Shown: positions 54,363 through 64,000, numbered from the stretch's first letter. The stretch: 64,000 nucleotides of DNA from Blastocladiella emersonii ATCC 22665 (GCA_025594325.1 JANHCV010000009.1:620001-684000); one strand, 5' to 3'. A program made the numbers and translations. The notes: generated by a model from the letters alone, not told the origin.

Positions 54363-54735
54363 TCAATGTTCTCGTGGATAACGACGGTGTTCTATGAAAT
54401 ATTCACCCGTGATTAGACAATAAACGTGCTGAATTGAATCTGCGCTTGCTCTTAACTGTTGTCGCTGTTCGCGAGCAACGACTGGACGAGCAGTATAGTC
54501 AGTGCGCGATCAGCTTCCTTGACAAATGCCACCGCGGCGGCCGTCGAGGCCACCAACACGCACACTACTTCAGCTTTGGGCCCCGGCAGAGTCGTTTTTG
54601 ATCAGTGGTGTGATGCGCCTGCGCGACTACACAGTTCTCGGTGGATCGGCGGTTTTGAATGAAGATAGGAATGAAGAGACTGATGGTCCAGGCAAGGCTA
54701 GAGCAATTAATTAACGGTATTTATTGAATCAATCG
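54363..54735. other. right end of spacer, no gene
   Basis: No protein-like frame. It borders the inner end of the right inverted-repeat arm at 54736; AT-rich stretch TTAATTAACGGTATTTATTG just before it. Confidence 0.5.
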
Positions 54736-54778
54736 GTTGTGCAAGAATCGAGCCCCACACCACATCGCGCTGTCCGCC

Positions 54779-56233
54779 TTACTCGAACATGTCGCGGAGT
54801 CCGGGCAGCGCGGCCTTGAGCGAGGCCACGTCGATGCCCGAGGTCGGGCGACTGGTGGTCGAAGCCGTCGTGGATGTCGATGCGCGAGCAGGTGGACCTG
54901 GCGCACCAGCGGTAGTAGTTGCGGGAGCCGGAGTCACCGTCGTCGATGAGGCAGCGCGGGCCGCGGCTGTCGCGCGACGAGGCAGGGGACGACGACCGGC
55001 AGGGCGACTCGCGGCGGCGGCGGCGGCGGGTTTCTTCTTCTGCGGCTGCGACTGCTTCTGCTCGGCGGGACGAAGCAGGAGGGGATGGCGCTGGACGTGG
55101 TCAAAGACGGGACGCAGGCGCGGAGCGATGAAGAAGACGTGGATCGGGATGCCGCCGATGGCGCGACGCGGACCGCCGCCGGCCTCGCTGGCAGTGTGCA
55201 CGATGAGCCAGTCGAGAATGCGGATCACGTTGCCGACGGGGACGTGGTCGAGGTGCGCGAGGTCGGCGAGCGCGAGCGTGATGAACGTGTCCTGGCGCAG
55301 CAGGTCGACGAGCTCGCCCTTGTCCACGGACAGCTCGCCCTCGGTGACGAGCGCAAACTTGTCCGCGTCCCACCGGCTCAGCGCGGCGAGGCCGAGGTAC
55401 GCTGTGAAGCGGACGGGGCGGTCAAAGTGCGGGCAGCGCTGCATCTCGCGCTCCCACTGCTGGTCAATGGACTTGACGGTCGACCGAGACCACGTCGAGA
55501 CCGAGAGGGCGACGCAGAGGAAGGCGGACGCGCGGCTGGCGGCCTGGGCGACCACGATCTGGAGCACGTAGGCGTCGCAGTGGAAGGTGACGTAGACGAG
55601 GAACTGGACGATGGCGACGAGCGGGACCGACGTGAAGAGCGGCGGCACGTTCGTTTTGGTGGAATCTTTCGGGGCGGTGGCCGAGGCAGAAGCGATGCGG
55701 ACCTCGCGGTCCATGGCGGCGTGAATCTGCTGCCGGTACTTGAGCGTGCCGGTGACGTTGCGACGCGTGGGCGTCAGGAACGCGGCGGGGACCGAGTCGA
55801 GCAGGGCAAACAGCGCCGTCATGGCGAGAACCGGAATGTAGTCCGAGTTGGCGGCGGCCCGCCACTGCTGCCACGTCGACGCGAGCTGGTCGCGGACGTC
55901 GGCGGTGGGCGCGTGGCGGCTGATGCAGCACTGCTCGAGGTGCGCGACGAGGTTGGTGCGCACGCTCAGCGTGCACGCGTGCTGGTAGAGGCGGACCGAC
56001 TCGGGCGGCGTGTGGATGGCACACTGCGCGTTGGTCCAGGCGAGCTTGGCGCGTTTAGCGGAGAGCGGCGCGGACAGGTCGCGGCACGCCGTGAGGACGC
56101 ACACGCGCGGCGTCGCGAGGATGACCACGTCGGCGAGCAGGTCCGACGGAAGCGCGAGGAGGTCCGACGGGAGCGCGACCTGGGCCTTGGGCTCGGCGCG
56201 GTGGTGGTGCGGCGGGATGCATGCGTTCAACAT
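54779..56233 (-). CDS. family copy E2, full-length twin of E1
   Basis: 484 residues from the ATG at 56231-56233 to TAA at 54779-54781. Identical to E1 by eye except that the E1 stop codon is AAG (Lys) here. The first 390 residues are helical, with the family blocks listed for E1. The last 90 are low complexity: 'KKKPAAAAAASRPAGRRPLP' followed by Thr/Ala/Pro and a short end 'VASLKAALPGLRDMFE'. The basic stretches could be a nuclear signal. The promoter is duplicated with the gene, so both copies may be transcribed. Function unknown. Confidence 0.72.
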   Translation of the reverse strand: MLNACIPPHHHRAEPKAQVALPSDLLALPSDLLADVVILATPRVCVLTACRDLSAPLSAKRAKLAWTNAQCAIHTPPESVRLYQHACTLSVRTNLVAHLEQCCISRHAPTADVRDQLASTWQQWRAAANSDYIPVLAMTALFALLDSVPAAFLTPTRRNVTGTLKYRQQIHAAMDREVRIASASATAPKDSTKTNVPPLFTSVPLVAIVQFLVYVTFHCDAYVLQIVVAQAASRASAFLCVALSVSTWSRSTVKSIDQQWEREMQRCPHFDRPVRFTAYLGLAALSRWDADKFALVTEGELSVDKGELVDLLRQDTFITLALADLAHLDHVPVGNVIRILDWLIVHTASEAGGGPRRAIGGIPIHVFFIAPRLRPVFDHVQRHPLLLRPAEQKQSQPQKKKPAAAAAASRPAGRRPLPRRATAAARAASSTTVTPAPATTTAGAPGPPARASTSTTASTTSRPTSGIDVASLKAALPGLRDMFE

Positions 56234-56602
56234 TTCGTGTGCTGCGTGGGTGCGTGATGCGGTTCAATGTTGCGAGAGTAAGAGGACGGGCTGACCGAAC
56301 GAGCGTGCGAAGGGCGGTGGGCTCGCCTTCGCGCCGGTCATCGCAACGCATCAGCTGATCCAGCAGGTGACCGCGACGCGCCACACTCCTCCCAAGCCCT
56401 CGCGAGTGGAAGCGATCGTCGAGCTCACGGACCACGAGAGCTAGAGCATTGATTGGAGGAAAATGTGACGTGTGTATGAGATACAGAAACTGGGCGTGGG
56501 ATCGGGCCTCATCGGGCCAATGATGATGAAGACAACAAACTCTTTGCGCGCACAAACGAACGAACACGCAGCGGGCTCACCTTACAAAAGAAAGCCGCGC
56601 CC

Positions 56603-57206
56603 CTATTCCTCGGACTTGAGCAGCGACTGCGCCACGGCCGACGCCGACAGCGCCGAGGCCGCCTTGCCCGAGGCCGCCACGGCCGACTCGACCGCCTTGT
56701 CGAGGCGCTCGACGGCCGCGCCCAGCGACTCGGCAATCGCCGCCTCGATGCGCGCCGCCACGATGCGGCGCACCACGGGCGACAGCACAGCATACAGCCA
56801 ATTATGGCGCGCCTTCTTCACGTCCAGGTCGAGGTCGTTCACGCGCGCCTCGGTGCGCACCACGTCGAGCAGCCGCGCCGCGTCCGCCGACGGCCGCACC
56901 ACCAGGTCCACGTCGAGCCCGCGCCGCGCAATCGACACGTCCGCGATCCCGACGTCGGCAAACGACGGGAACGTCTTCTTGTAGTAGTAGAAGACGAGGT
57001 TGGGCGCGTGCAGCTGCACGTTGCGCAGCTCGACCTGCACCGTGCTCGACGCCGCCGTACCCGACCCCGCCGCGGCCACGTCCATGGCCAGGTGCGTCTC
57101 CGTCTTGATCGCCACGTCCTTGGGCAGGATCGTCGCCGCCAGCGTCACGTTATCGAGGATCACGTCCACCTCATCCGTCGACACGTCGATGCGCGCTACG
57201 GGCAGC
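56603..57206 (-). pseudogene. truncated 3' copy of the HAM1-type gene
   Basis: Last 193 or so codons of the HAM1-type protein, starting within ...RIDVSTDEVDVILDNV and ending at the same SLLKSEE stop. The duplication breakpoint at 57206 removed the first 440 codons and the promoter. The frame is undamaged, so the loss is recent. It might still yield an isolated HAM1_C domain if transcribed from flanking DNA; no ATG lies at its start. Confidence 0.85.
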
Positions 57207-57535
57207 GAAACGTGAACAAGAACTATTTATAAGAATCAAGAGAAACAGCACCAACACCTCGAGAACTCTGGCCATCGACTCAGCACCTGTGACAAATCGC
57301 GACCATCGCGTCCGCATACTCGCGCGAAGCAACTGTTTTCGGCGCTACTCGCCGAATCTCGTCCACGATATCACGACTTTTGTCGCCATTGACCATGGCG
57401 GCGATGACACACTGAGCGATCCAGCGCGCGTCCTTGACGCTATCAATAGCGGCCGAAGGTACCGCGCGCCAAAACTGTCGTTCACCTCAAGGTGAACGAC
57501 ATTGTCGTAGTACTTACCCCGAACGGCTCCCTGGG
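57207..57535. other. flank of right arm, no gene
   Basis: AT-richer start (CTATTTATAAGAATC) then ordinary sequence. A minus frame reading VVHLEVNDSFGARYLRPLL is the only vaguely protein-like stretch; not supported. Confidence 0.45.
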
Positions 57536-57780
57536 AATGCGACAAGTGCGTCAGGTATGCGACAAGTGCGTCAGGTATGCAACAAGTGCGTCAGGTATGC
57601 GACAACGCAGTGAGGATCTCTTAGCCCGAGCGTTTCCAGATCCTAACACCAACGCGTCAGGTATGCGACAAGTGCGTCAGGTATGCGACAAGGGCAGTGA
57701 GGATCTTTAGCCCGAGCGTTTCCAGATCCTAACACCAACGCATCAGGTATGCGACAAGTGCGTCAGGTATGCGACAGCGC
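57536..57780. repeat. 20-bp tandem repeat cluster
   Basis: Units GCGACAAGTGCGTCAGGTAT repeated about three times at 57538-57605, then in pairs within a duplicated block of about 110 bp (57605-57770) that also contains CCCGAGCGTTTCCAGATCCT. The same AGGTATGCGACAAGTGCG(T/C)C motif recurs at 58010-58050, 58350-58390, 58890-58930 and 59270-59300. Confidence 0.85.
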
Positions 57781-59350
57781 AAAGGAGCGAAGCGAAGCGG
57801 AGCGGCGGCTGAAGTAGATCAGACGACGCATCAATCAGTTCCATAGCCCATGTATCTCAGTTTGGTTGAAAGCAGCGGATCACACAGCGCATCAGCTCGG
57901 TTCCACGGCCGTATATCTTAGTTTGACGCGGGCATTCAATGCCGGCGGTTTGTGAAGGCAGTCAGTACCGGCGGTTCGCCCTGTTCCTTGGTCCAGCATT
58001 GTTGGATATGCCGTGCCAGGTATGCGAGAAGTGCGCCAGGTATGCGACGCCCCCAGCAGAGCGACGCGAAGCGGAGCGGGCGGCAGCGGTATCTCAGACA
58101 GCACATCAATCCGTTCCACGATTGAATATCTTGGTTGGTCGCGGGCAGTTGGTACCGGCGGTTCACGCGGGCATTCGGTTCCGGTGGTTCGCGCTGGAGG
58201 GCGATGGGTTTTTCGAGAGGGCAGTCGAAATCGGCGGTTCACACGGGCAGTCCAAATCGGCGGTTCGCGCGGGGGAGGTTTTTTTGCGGGCGGGATTTCA
58301 AATCCTTGAACGGATCTTTGGCTTGGTCGCGAGCCGGCGGTTCAGCATGCGATGCCAGGTATGCGACAAGTGCGCCAGGTATGCGACGCCCCAGCAGAGC
58401 GACGCGACGCGAAGCGGAGCGGGCGGCAGCGGTAGCTCAGAGCTCGCGTCAATCGAATCCATGAACGGATCTCTGGTTTTGGTCGCGAGCCGGCAGTTCG
58501 AATGGTCTGGTGCGGCGGACTTTTGAGGATCGTCGGCGCGGCGGCGAATCCTTGAACGGATCTTTGGCTTGGTCGCGAGCCGGCGGTTCGAATGGTCCGG
58601 TGCGGCGGACCTTTGAGGATCGTCGGCGCGGCGGCGAATCCTTGAACGGATCTTTGGCTTGGTCGCGAGCCGGCGGTTCGAATGGTCTGGTGCGGCGGAC
58701 TTTTGAGGATCGTCGGCGCGGCGGATCAAACCTCGCGTCAATCGAATCCTTGAACAGATCTTTGGCTTGGTCGCGAGCCGGCGGTTGTGCGGCGGACTTT
58801 GAGGATTGTTGGCGGAGCGGATCAGACCTCGCTTCAATCGAATCCTTGAACGGATCTTTGGCTTGGTCGCGAGCCAGCGGTTCAGCATGCGATGCCAGGT
58901 ATGCGACAAGTGCGCCAGGTATGCGACGCCCCCAGCACAGCGACGCGAAGCGGAGCGGGCGGCAGCGGTAGCTCAGACAGCGCATCAATCCGTTCCACGA
59001 TTGAATATCTTGGTTGGTCGCGGGAAGTTGGTACCGGCGGTTCACGCGGGCAGTCGTCGCGGGCAGTTGATATTGGTGGTTCATGCAGGAGTTGGTATCG
59101 GCGGCTTGCGCGTGGATGGGCGTATTGTTCGGGCTGCTGGTATCGGCGGTTTGCGCGTGGATGGGCTGGGCGGGCATCTTTTTGATATTGGCGCTCGAGT
59201 GAGCAGTGGGGGCTTTGAGCGGCGGTATGTCAACAAGCAGTTGCTTGGTTCAGCTGGATATGTCAAACCAGGTATGCGTCAGGTGCGCCAGGTATGCGAC
59301 GTGGAACAGAGCGACGCGAAGCGGAGCGGGCGGGCGGTAGATCAGACGGC
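57780..59350. repeat. complex dispersed/tandem repeat region incl. 90-bp units
   Basis: A mosaic of recurring blocks: a 75-bp block ending GCGAAGCGGAGCGGGCGGCAG (at about 58060, 58400, 58940 and 59320), a block TTCCACGATTGAATATCTTG (58117 and 58994), and a 90-bp tandem unit at 58470-58760 containing 'TCTTTGGCTTGGTCGCGAGC', repeated exactly every 90 bp and again near 58855. The units stay open in one plus frame (SLNGSLAWSRAGG), but only because 90 is a multiple of three; I do not call a gene. Confidence 0.8.
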
Positions 59351-59505
59351 GCATCAATTGGTTCCACAAACGTGTATCTCAGTTGGTTGAGGATGGCTGG
59401 GTCGAACCATGCTCCAAGTCGGTTACACGAATGGATATCAGACTTTGCTGCAGACCGGCGGTGCAAGTGGTTTGTGCGTTGGATTGTGAGGTCTCTTTGT
59501 AAACT

Positions 59506-59845
59506 CATTTGGCTGCGGTCACATTGAATGGTCTTCTTAGTTGGCCAGGGGAGACCGGCGCAGGGTTACAGGGTTACAGGGTTGATTTCACTTTGTGCCC
59601 AAGAATCGGGGGAATGGGGACTTGTGCACATCCCTTGTTCCTCCCCCCAATTCATTTTAGAAACTTTTTAAAAACAACCCCTAACCCTGTAAACCTGCGC
59701 CTGGTCATGGCTGACTATGGTCAAAAAATGGACAGCCACTTGGCCATGGCAAGACAGGCATCACATTGAAGCCTGGCAATATGCTTGTTCCAAACAACCC
59801 TGTAACCCTGTAACCCTGCGCCTGGTCACAGCAGCCAAATGAAAA
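59506..59845. mobile_element. small TIR element (MITE-like)
   Basis: The left end TCATTTGGCTGCGGTCAC (59505-59522) and right end GTCACAGCAGCCAAATGA (about 59824-59841) are inverted matches with small differences. Just inside them a second inverted pair GCGCAGGGTTACAGGGTTACAG (59558-59580 versus about 59797-59820) occurs, with a third copy near 59675-59700. No coding capacity. Confidence 0.6.
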
Positions 59846-59922
59846 TAGTCGGTTCTGAACGGTTGGCAACAAGTAAACATCAAATTATCATGAAAGAAGG
59901 GCGGAACTTGGACTCAGTGCTC

Positions 59923-62274
59923 CTACCACTCATCTTCGTCGAGTTGAAGCATGAACTGCTCGGGCTTGGGACCACAGTAGCTGTAGACCATGCAGCTGCG
60001 CCCATTGCACTTGCGGCGACGCTTGGTCACAAGCAGAGCCCCAGGATCTTCAGGGGTCGGATGAACATAACCGCTCAGAACAGTTCCGAATTTGGTCAGC
60101 GAGTCGACGCGGTGCCCAGGGAAACGCTTTTGAACGTATCTTGTGTACATGTCGTAGAGATCCTCGATTTCCATGGATTGGACGACTTTCACGCGGCCTA
60201 TGCCCATGAGGTTGTCAGGGAAGCCGCCATAAGTGAGAAACTCCTGCACGAACGCAGGGATAGGTGCCAGCGTGGCTTGCACCATACGATCGCGGTCCTC
60301 GTTTCGGGGGAAGTTCTGGAGGCTGATTCCGGGAAGCTGTAGGCGCAAAAAGTACGTGTAGATCTCGTCCGCGTGATCCCGGGTAAACTCGAACAGTTGC
60401 TTGAAATAGGTCTCGTTGTTTCGGTACCGGTTACTCACCTCAAGAACAAATGCGCGACGCCCAGTCGAAGTGAGGGGCAGAGGGTCAGGGTGGTTCGTTG
60501 TGACAACGAAGTTGTTGACGTTTTGCACCGTGTACCGGCGCACGTGCTTCTCATTGATGGTGGAAGTGGGTTCGGTGATCATGTTTTTGAGCTGATCAAA
60601 GGCGTCCATAAAGTCGCCCTTTTTGTTGGCGCCCATTTCTTCGAGCGTCACCAGCATCTTGTTCTCAATCACTGCGTTGAACTGCCCGTGGAGGAAGGCG
60701 GTGGGATTGTTGATCTCGGTGGTGTACTTTGGGCCCAGGATGTGATTGGAGAGGAGCTTGTGGAACATGCTCTTGCCAGTGCCTTCAAGGCCAGTAATAA
60801 CAAGCATTACGCCATTTGCCTCGCCAGTGGTGAGAAGCGCCTTGATCCACTTGAGCACGTACGTGTACTCGCAATCACGAGAGCGGCAAATGACGTCTTT
60901 GAGAAAGTCAAGGTAGACCTTCACTTCGTCCCGGGCAACATCGCGGCCAAGGTCAATTGCCGCCATCCCCGAAAATGCGTTGTGGTGGTCGAAAACGAGT
61001 CCATTTTGGTGGACCGTACCCCACTGCGGCTCCTTGATGCTGAAAATGCGCTTCTTGACCTGAGGCGCGAACTCGAGGGCGGCATTGTTGATGACCATTT
61101 TGACAATCTTATCAGGCACGTTCACGTCCCAGTCGTCTGCAAGGCTGCGGCGGAAAAAGTACTCGCCGGTTTGCAGATCCTTGCGAGAGAACTCGCCAAT
61201 GTACTTTGTGAGGACCTTGCTCCACGAATTCTCGTTCTCGCTCACCTTGGCCGCTAATTCGCCCTCGGTCAACTCGACGTTGGCCGCCTTTAACTCGTTC
61301 TCCGTCGTCTCGTCGATTTTTTTTAGGTGGCCGAGGACCTTTCGCACCAACTCCATGTTGTAGAGCGGGTCCTGCTCCAACATTTGGGCAACATAGTTGG
61401 CAGGGTCCTTGCAGTAAGCGGGCCACCTGTCATACTTTGGTGCGACCTTGGTGCCAGTGGTCACCTCCTTCTCGTCCCACTTGACATCAAAACCAGTTGC
61501 AGCCAGAGTGTCGGCAGACATTTTGTCAAGCAGCTCCGGGTTGACGCGATCGTCCTTTTTGACCATGAACCCGTCAAACATGAGAACGCTGGGCTGCAGG
61601 CCGTTATCGCGAGCAAAGTCCACGGCGCGCATCAGGATAATTGACTCGACAGCCTGGAACATGTTGGACAGAACCGAGCCCTTGTTCATAACCGTATCGC
61701 CGCGTTTCTTCGAGGCCTTGACAACCTGAGGAAATTCGGCCGCAAGCTGCGGGTAAACTACCTTGTAGAGCATGTCGTGAAACCGCTGGACTTCGGGGTG
61801 AACCTCGTTATACAGGTGCTCGCTGAAGAGCAGAGCGAGAAAGTCCAGCTTGTTCTTGAAGCCGTATTTGGGCAGCGCCGCAGTCCGGTCTGAGATGTAG
61901 AGGTCCAGCACGTCGTTCTGCAAGCCGTAATAGTGCAGGATACCGCGGTAGATCGAAGGTGCAGCAGCGACCATGTCGAGATCTTGCAGGACGCCGTGGG
62001 CAAGCGGGTTGCGGTACAGCTCCTTGCTGAGGTTCTGCAACGAAGTGGAGGTCGCGTACAGACGGCCGAACTTCTTCTCGACTGTCTTTGAAGCTGACTT
62101 GAACGTGTACACCGTTTCCTTGCCCTCGCCATAGACCGAGTTGAAGAGCGTCAGGTACTTCTTAAGCATCTTCTTGTCCTCGGCTGGAACGCCAGAGTAC
62201 CGCCTGCAAAAGCTTTTGAGCACGTCGATATTGACGAACTCGCGCAGAACGACCTGGCGCGTGTCGTCAAACAT
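59923..62274 (-). CDS. TV-Pol-like family A polymerase/SF3 helicase fusion (mobile-element or viral origin)
   Basis: Replication protein of the type carried by virophage, polinton-like virus and some linear transposons. The first in-frame ATG is at 62272-62274; the frame is open upstream to about 62436 without an ATG, so the true start or a 5' exon is uncertain. N-terminal half: 'GVLQDLDMVAAAPSIYRGIL' (motif A-like Asp in DLDM), 'LHYYGLQNDVLDLYISDR', a Lys-containing motif B region, 'KGSVLSNMFQAVESIILMRA' and VLMFDGFMV (motif C-like D), the TV-Pol pattern. C-terminal half: SF3 helicase with Walker A GLEGTGKSM, Walker B MLVTLEEMG, motif C-like 'VNNFVVTTNHPDPLPL' and arginine-finger region STGRRAFVLEVSNRY, then a winged-helix-like tail. 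Over 780 residues, no internal stop, lower GC than neighbours; likely a recent acquisition. Neighbouring capsid or integrase genes were not found in the window. Confidence 0.8.
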   Translation of the reverse strand: MFDDTRQVVLREFVNIDVLKSFCRRYSGVPAEDKKMLKKYLTLFNSVYGEGKETVYTFKSASKTVEKKFGRLYATSTSLQNLSKELYRNPLAHGVLQDLDMVAAAPSIYRGILHYYGLQNDVLDLYISDRTAALPKYGFKNKLDFLALLFSEHLYNEVHPEVQRFHDMLYKVVYPQLAAEFPQVVKASKKRGDTVMNKGSVLSNMFQAVESIILMRAVDFARDNGLQPSVLMFDGFMVKKDDRVNPELLDKMSADTLAATGFDVKWDEKEVTTGTKVAPKYDRWPAYCKDPANYVAQMLEQDPLYNMELVRKVLGHLKKIDETTENELKAANVELTEGELAAKVSENENSWSKVLTKYIGEFSRKDLQTGEYFFRRSLADDWDVNVPDKIVKMVINNAALEFAPQVKKRIFSIKEPQWGTVHQNGLVFDHHNAFSGMAAIDLGRDVARDEVKVYLDFLKDVICRSRDCEYTYVLKWIKALLTTGEANGVMLVITGLEGTGKSMFHKLLSNHILGPKYTTEINNPTAFLHGQFNAVIENKMLVTLEEMGANKKGDFMDAFDQLKNMITEPTSTINEKHVRRYTVQNVNNFVVTTNHPDPLPLTSTGRRAFVLEVSNRYRNNETYFKQLFEFTRDHADEIYTYFLRLQLPGISLQNFPRNEDRDRMVQATLAPIPAFVQEFLTYGGFPDNLMGIGRVKVVQSMEIEDLYDMYTRYVQKRFPGHRVDSLTKFGTVLSGYVHPTPEDPGALLVTKRRRKCNGRSCMVYSYCGPKPEQFMLQLDEDEW

Positions 62275-64000
62275 TGCGTTGATGCTCTTGAGGGTTGAGG
62301 CGCATCGCAAATCGCGGATCACAAATTGTGCGGCCAGCTGCAAATTTGCACTCAATTCTTGGGCCGGGTCGGGTGAGGGTCGAAATCGCAAATAAAGATT
62401 TCCGGTCAATGCGATACATGAGCGTGATGGGTGAGGTCAGGGGGATTTTTTGCTGGTGGTCGTGGTGGTTGTAGTCGCCCTTGAAGTAAGTTGGACTTTT
62501 CACCACAACGGCTCAGTCGATTGCACTGTTCTCGACGGTGATGAACTGATCGTGGTGAGAGCTACAAAAGAGCTAATTAAGCGTTGGGGTGGTTGGAAGC
62601 CGGGTGTCAAGAAAAAAATGGCAATCGGATTCTCAACGCTAACACACCGCCGGGGTTGATTCGAGAAGCTAACCTCGAAAGTCGTTCCTGCGCAACGGAG
62701 TGAAGGATTTGACTCGCGGAAATATTTTTAGCGCTCAGAGGAGCATGGAAACGATAGACACTGTTTGAATTCATGGGGTCGCAAATCGAGTACATCATCC
62801 AATCCAGAGGGTAAACAGGCTTTCTCCTGGCGGCAAACTGGTCAACTACCTTACCTCTACCTCGGTAGATAAACTTGTTTTCCTGGCCGGGATTGCAGTT
62901 TACAGAGGGCGAAATCTGCGTTCGCCTGAAGGGGTTTGCGGCGCGCATGCTGTTGCGGATTGCGCTCGCGGATCGAGCTTATTAGGTGGACGCCTACCGG
63001 CGTGGCAAGCCAAGCGGCTAAGAAGAGTTCGGAGTTCTCCAACAACTGTCTGAGCGTGATCGCATGCTGGTTTAACTCGTACAAGTTGACGAGAGCGAGC
63101 GAGTGAAGGACCGCTTCCGCTAGCACGAATGGACAACAATTGCCAGCCTCGAGTAAAGCTGGTGAGCCCTGGTACTTGGCTTGCTCACAAGTCAGCGCTT
63201 CTGCAATAGCGCGCGGGACGGTCGCTCAACCAGTGAAGCGCGTCCACGGCGCTGAACCGGCACGTTGCAAATCTTTCCAGACTTGAATGAGGTGCATGCG
63301 ATCCAGTCGGTGCGATTGAGCGCCTGGAACGCATCAAAGGCCACTTCAGAGAGTTGCGAATGGTGCTATTCCTTTGCTTGAACACAGGGTCGCGGAACGG
63401 CCATGCTCGAGCTGCCTCTGACGCTGGTGGAACATGTAACACCGCGTGATCGAGCTTCACTATCTGCCACGCGACACTTTTAGAGTTGAAACGCGACGTG
63501 AACGTTTCCAGCTTCATGGTAGAGTCATGGATCAGTAGGCGACATTCCGTTCGTCACTCAAGGGCGGGTCTCCGACTTTGCGAGCGGCCCTATCAACTAG
63601 CTGAAGCTGCCGGCGGTCAAATCAAAAGCGGACATGACTTCTTCTGATGCGCTGGGAGCGACAGGCGCGGCTCGTCAGCGGCTGGCGGTGCCTGTGTTAC
63701 GGGTTCGGCGCGGCGCTCGAATCGCGCAAGAATACATAAACTAAGCGCAATTTGGAAGAAGTCCATGTGTTTAAGACATTGCATCAAGTGGTATCTGCAG
63801 CATACGTAAACTATGCCCGGAAGGTGGAGGGAGCAACTGAGTGAGCTGTGGCAGGCGTGTGAACTCCATCGTCCGAAGCCACCGCAGGGCCATGTTGGCC
63901 ACGTCCGTTCACGCTTGGCCTGCGAGCTCGTCCAGGCGCAAGATCCCCTCAAAACGCGATGAATGACCTTTGCGGCTCGCTTGAGAACCTCGCGTGAGCT
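62275..64000. other. right end, no convincing gene
   Basis: Possible 5' end of the helicase gene up to about 62440. A minus frame at 62607-62948 containing 'RRKPVYPLDWMMYSICDPMN' and SNSVYRFHAPL looks mildly protein-like, but its start, ends and relatives are unknown. A plus frame at about 63402-63482 (MLELPLTLVEHVTPRDRASL) looks like a very short F-box-like head before a TAG, possibly a fragment. Nothing else recognised. Confidence 0.4.

Larger units (their letters stand above)
54736..57206 (-). repeat. right arm of 2,471-bp inverted duplication
   Basis: Reverse complement of 48857-51327. Its outer end (57206) cuts the HAM1-type reading frame, so this arm is the derived copy and the left arm, attached to the complete HAM1 gene, is the source. 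Confidence 0.92.

Noticed and set aside
57207-57545. Gene fragment in VVHLEVNDSFGARYLRPLL frame
   Set aside because: Short, no start, no recognisable relatives.
58510-58971. Plus-strand frame with 30-residue repeats (SLNGSLAWSRAGG) as a repeat protein
   Set aside because: Follows from the exact 90-bp tandem repeat; no conserved start, and interspersed repeat blocks interrupt it.
59558-59820. Telomere sequence from the GGGTTACAGGGTTACAGGG motif
   Set aside because: Only two or three units, inverted at both ends of a small TIR element, with genes on both sides; not a telomere.

Overview
This is nuclear DNA of a GC-rich eukaryote with short introns of about 50-90 bp, almost certainly a zoosporic (flagellated) fungus. 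Fungal-type genes are present: a SWI/SNF-RSC Ssr4 subunit, a HAM1-type protein, a Rua1-type C-terminal domain and a BRCT-containing family X polymerase. They sit beside two genes for motile flagella (an LRRC56/ODA8-like and a SAXO4/PPP1R32-like protein). That combination, the GC content and an ankyrin-like fragment of a style I associate with Allomyces/Catenaria suggest Blastocladiomycota; the phylum is inference. Layout. 1-2 kb: gene-poor, with one remnant of an ankyrin-like family. 2.0-8.3 kb: Ssr4 (+), then LRRC56-like, SAXO4-like and a small membrane-anchored protein (all -). 8.56-15.58 kb: a complete Ty1/copia retrotransposon in minus orientation with two 325-bp LTRs, a 5-bp target duplication (GAATA), a half-tRNA-type primer site, a long repeat-filled leader and a frameshifted gag-pre-integrase/integrase/RT/RNase H region. 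17.1-20.8 kb: an anillin/Bud4-like PH protein (+) converging on an orphan seven-helix membrane protein (-). 21.4-31.8 kb: four tandem copies (A-D) of an apparently undescribed family of about 750 residues; A and B are decayed, C and D look intact. 32.0-47.3 kb: housekeeping and regulatory genes (a possible NARG2/ICE2-like protein, U2AF large subunit, a PHD/Rua1-type regulator with an exonised MITE, a family X DNA polymerase, and an orphan protein). 47.3-57.2 kb: a HAM1-type gene followed by a large inverted duplication. Two 2,471-bp arms (48857-51327 and 54736-57206) each carry a divergent paralogue (E1/E2) of the tandem family and the 3' end of the HAM1 gene; the 3.4-kb spacer holds three paralogues of a second small unknown family. 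57.5-59.8 kb: 20-bp and 90-bp tandem repeats and a small TIR element. 59.9-62.4 kb: a mobile-element or virus-like polymerase-SF3 helicase fusion (TV-Pol type). 62.4-64 kb: nothing convincing. Nearly all introns begin GTACG rather than GTAAG/GTATG, a lineage-specific splice signature. Gene extents below run from the chosen start codon to the stop codon and include introns; splice sites were placed by eye from GT/AG signals, reading frame and protein similarity.
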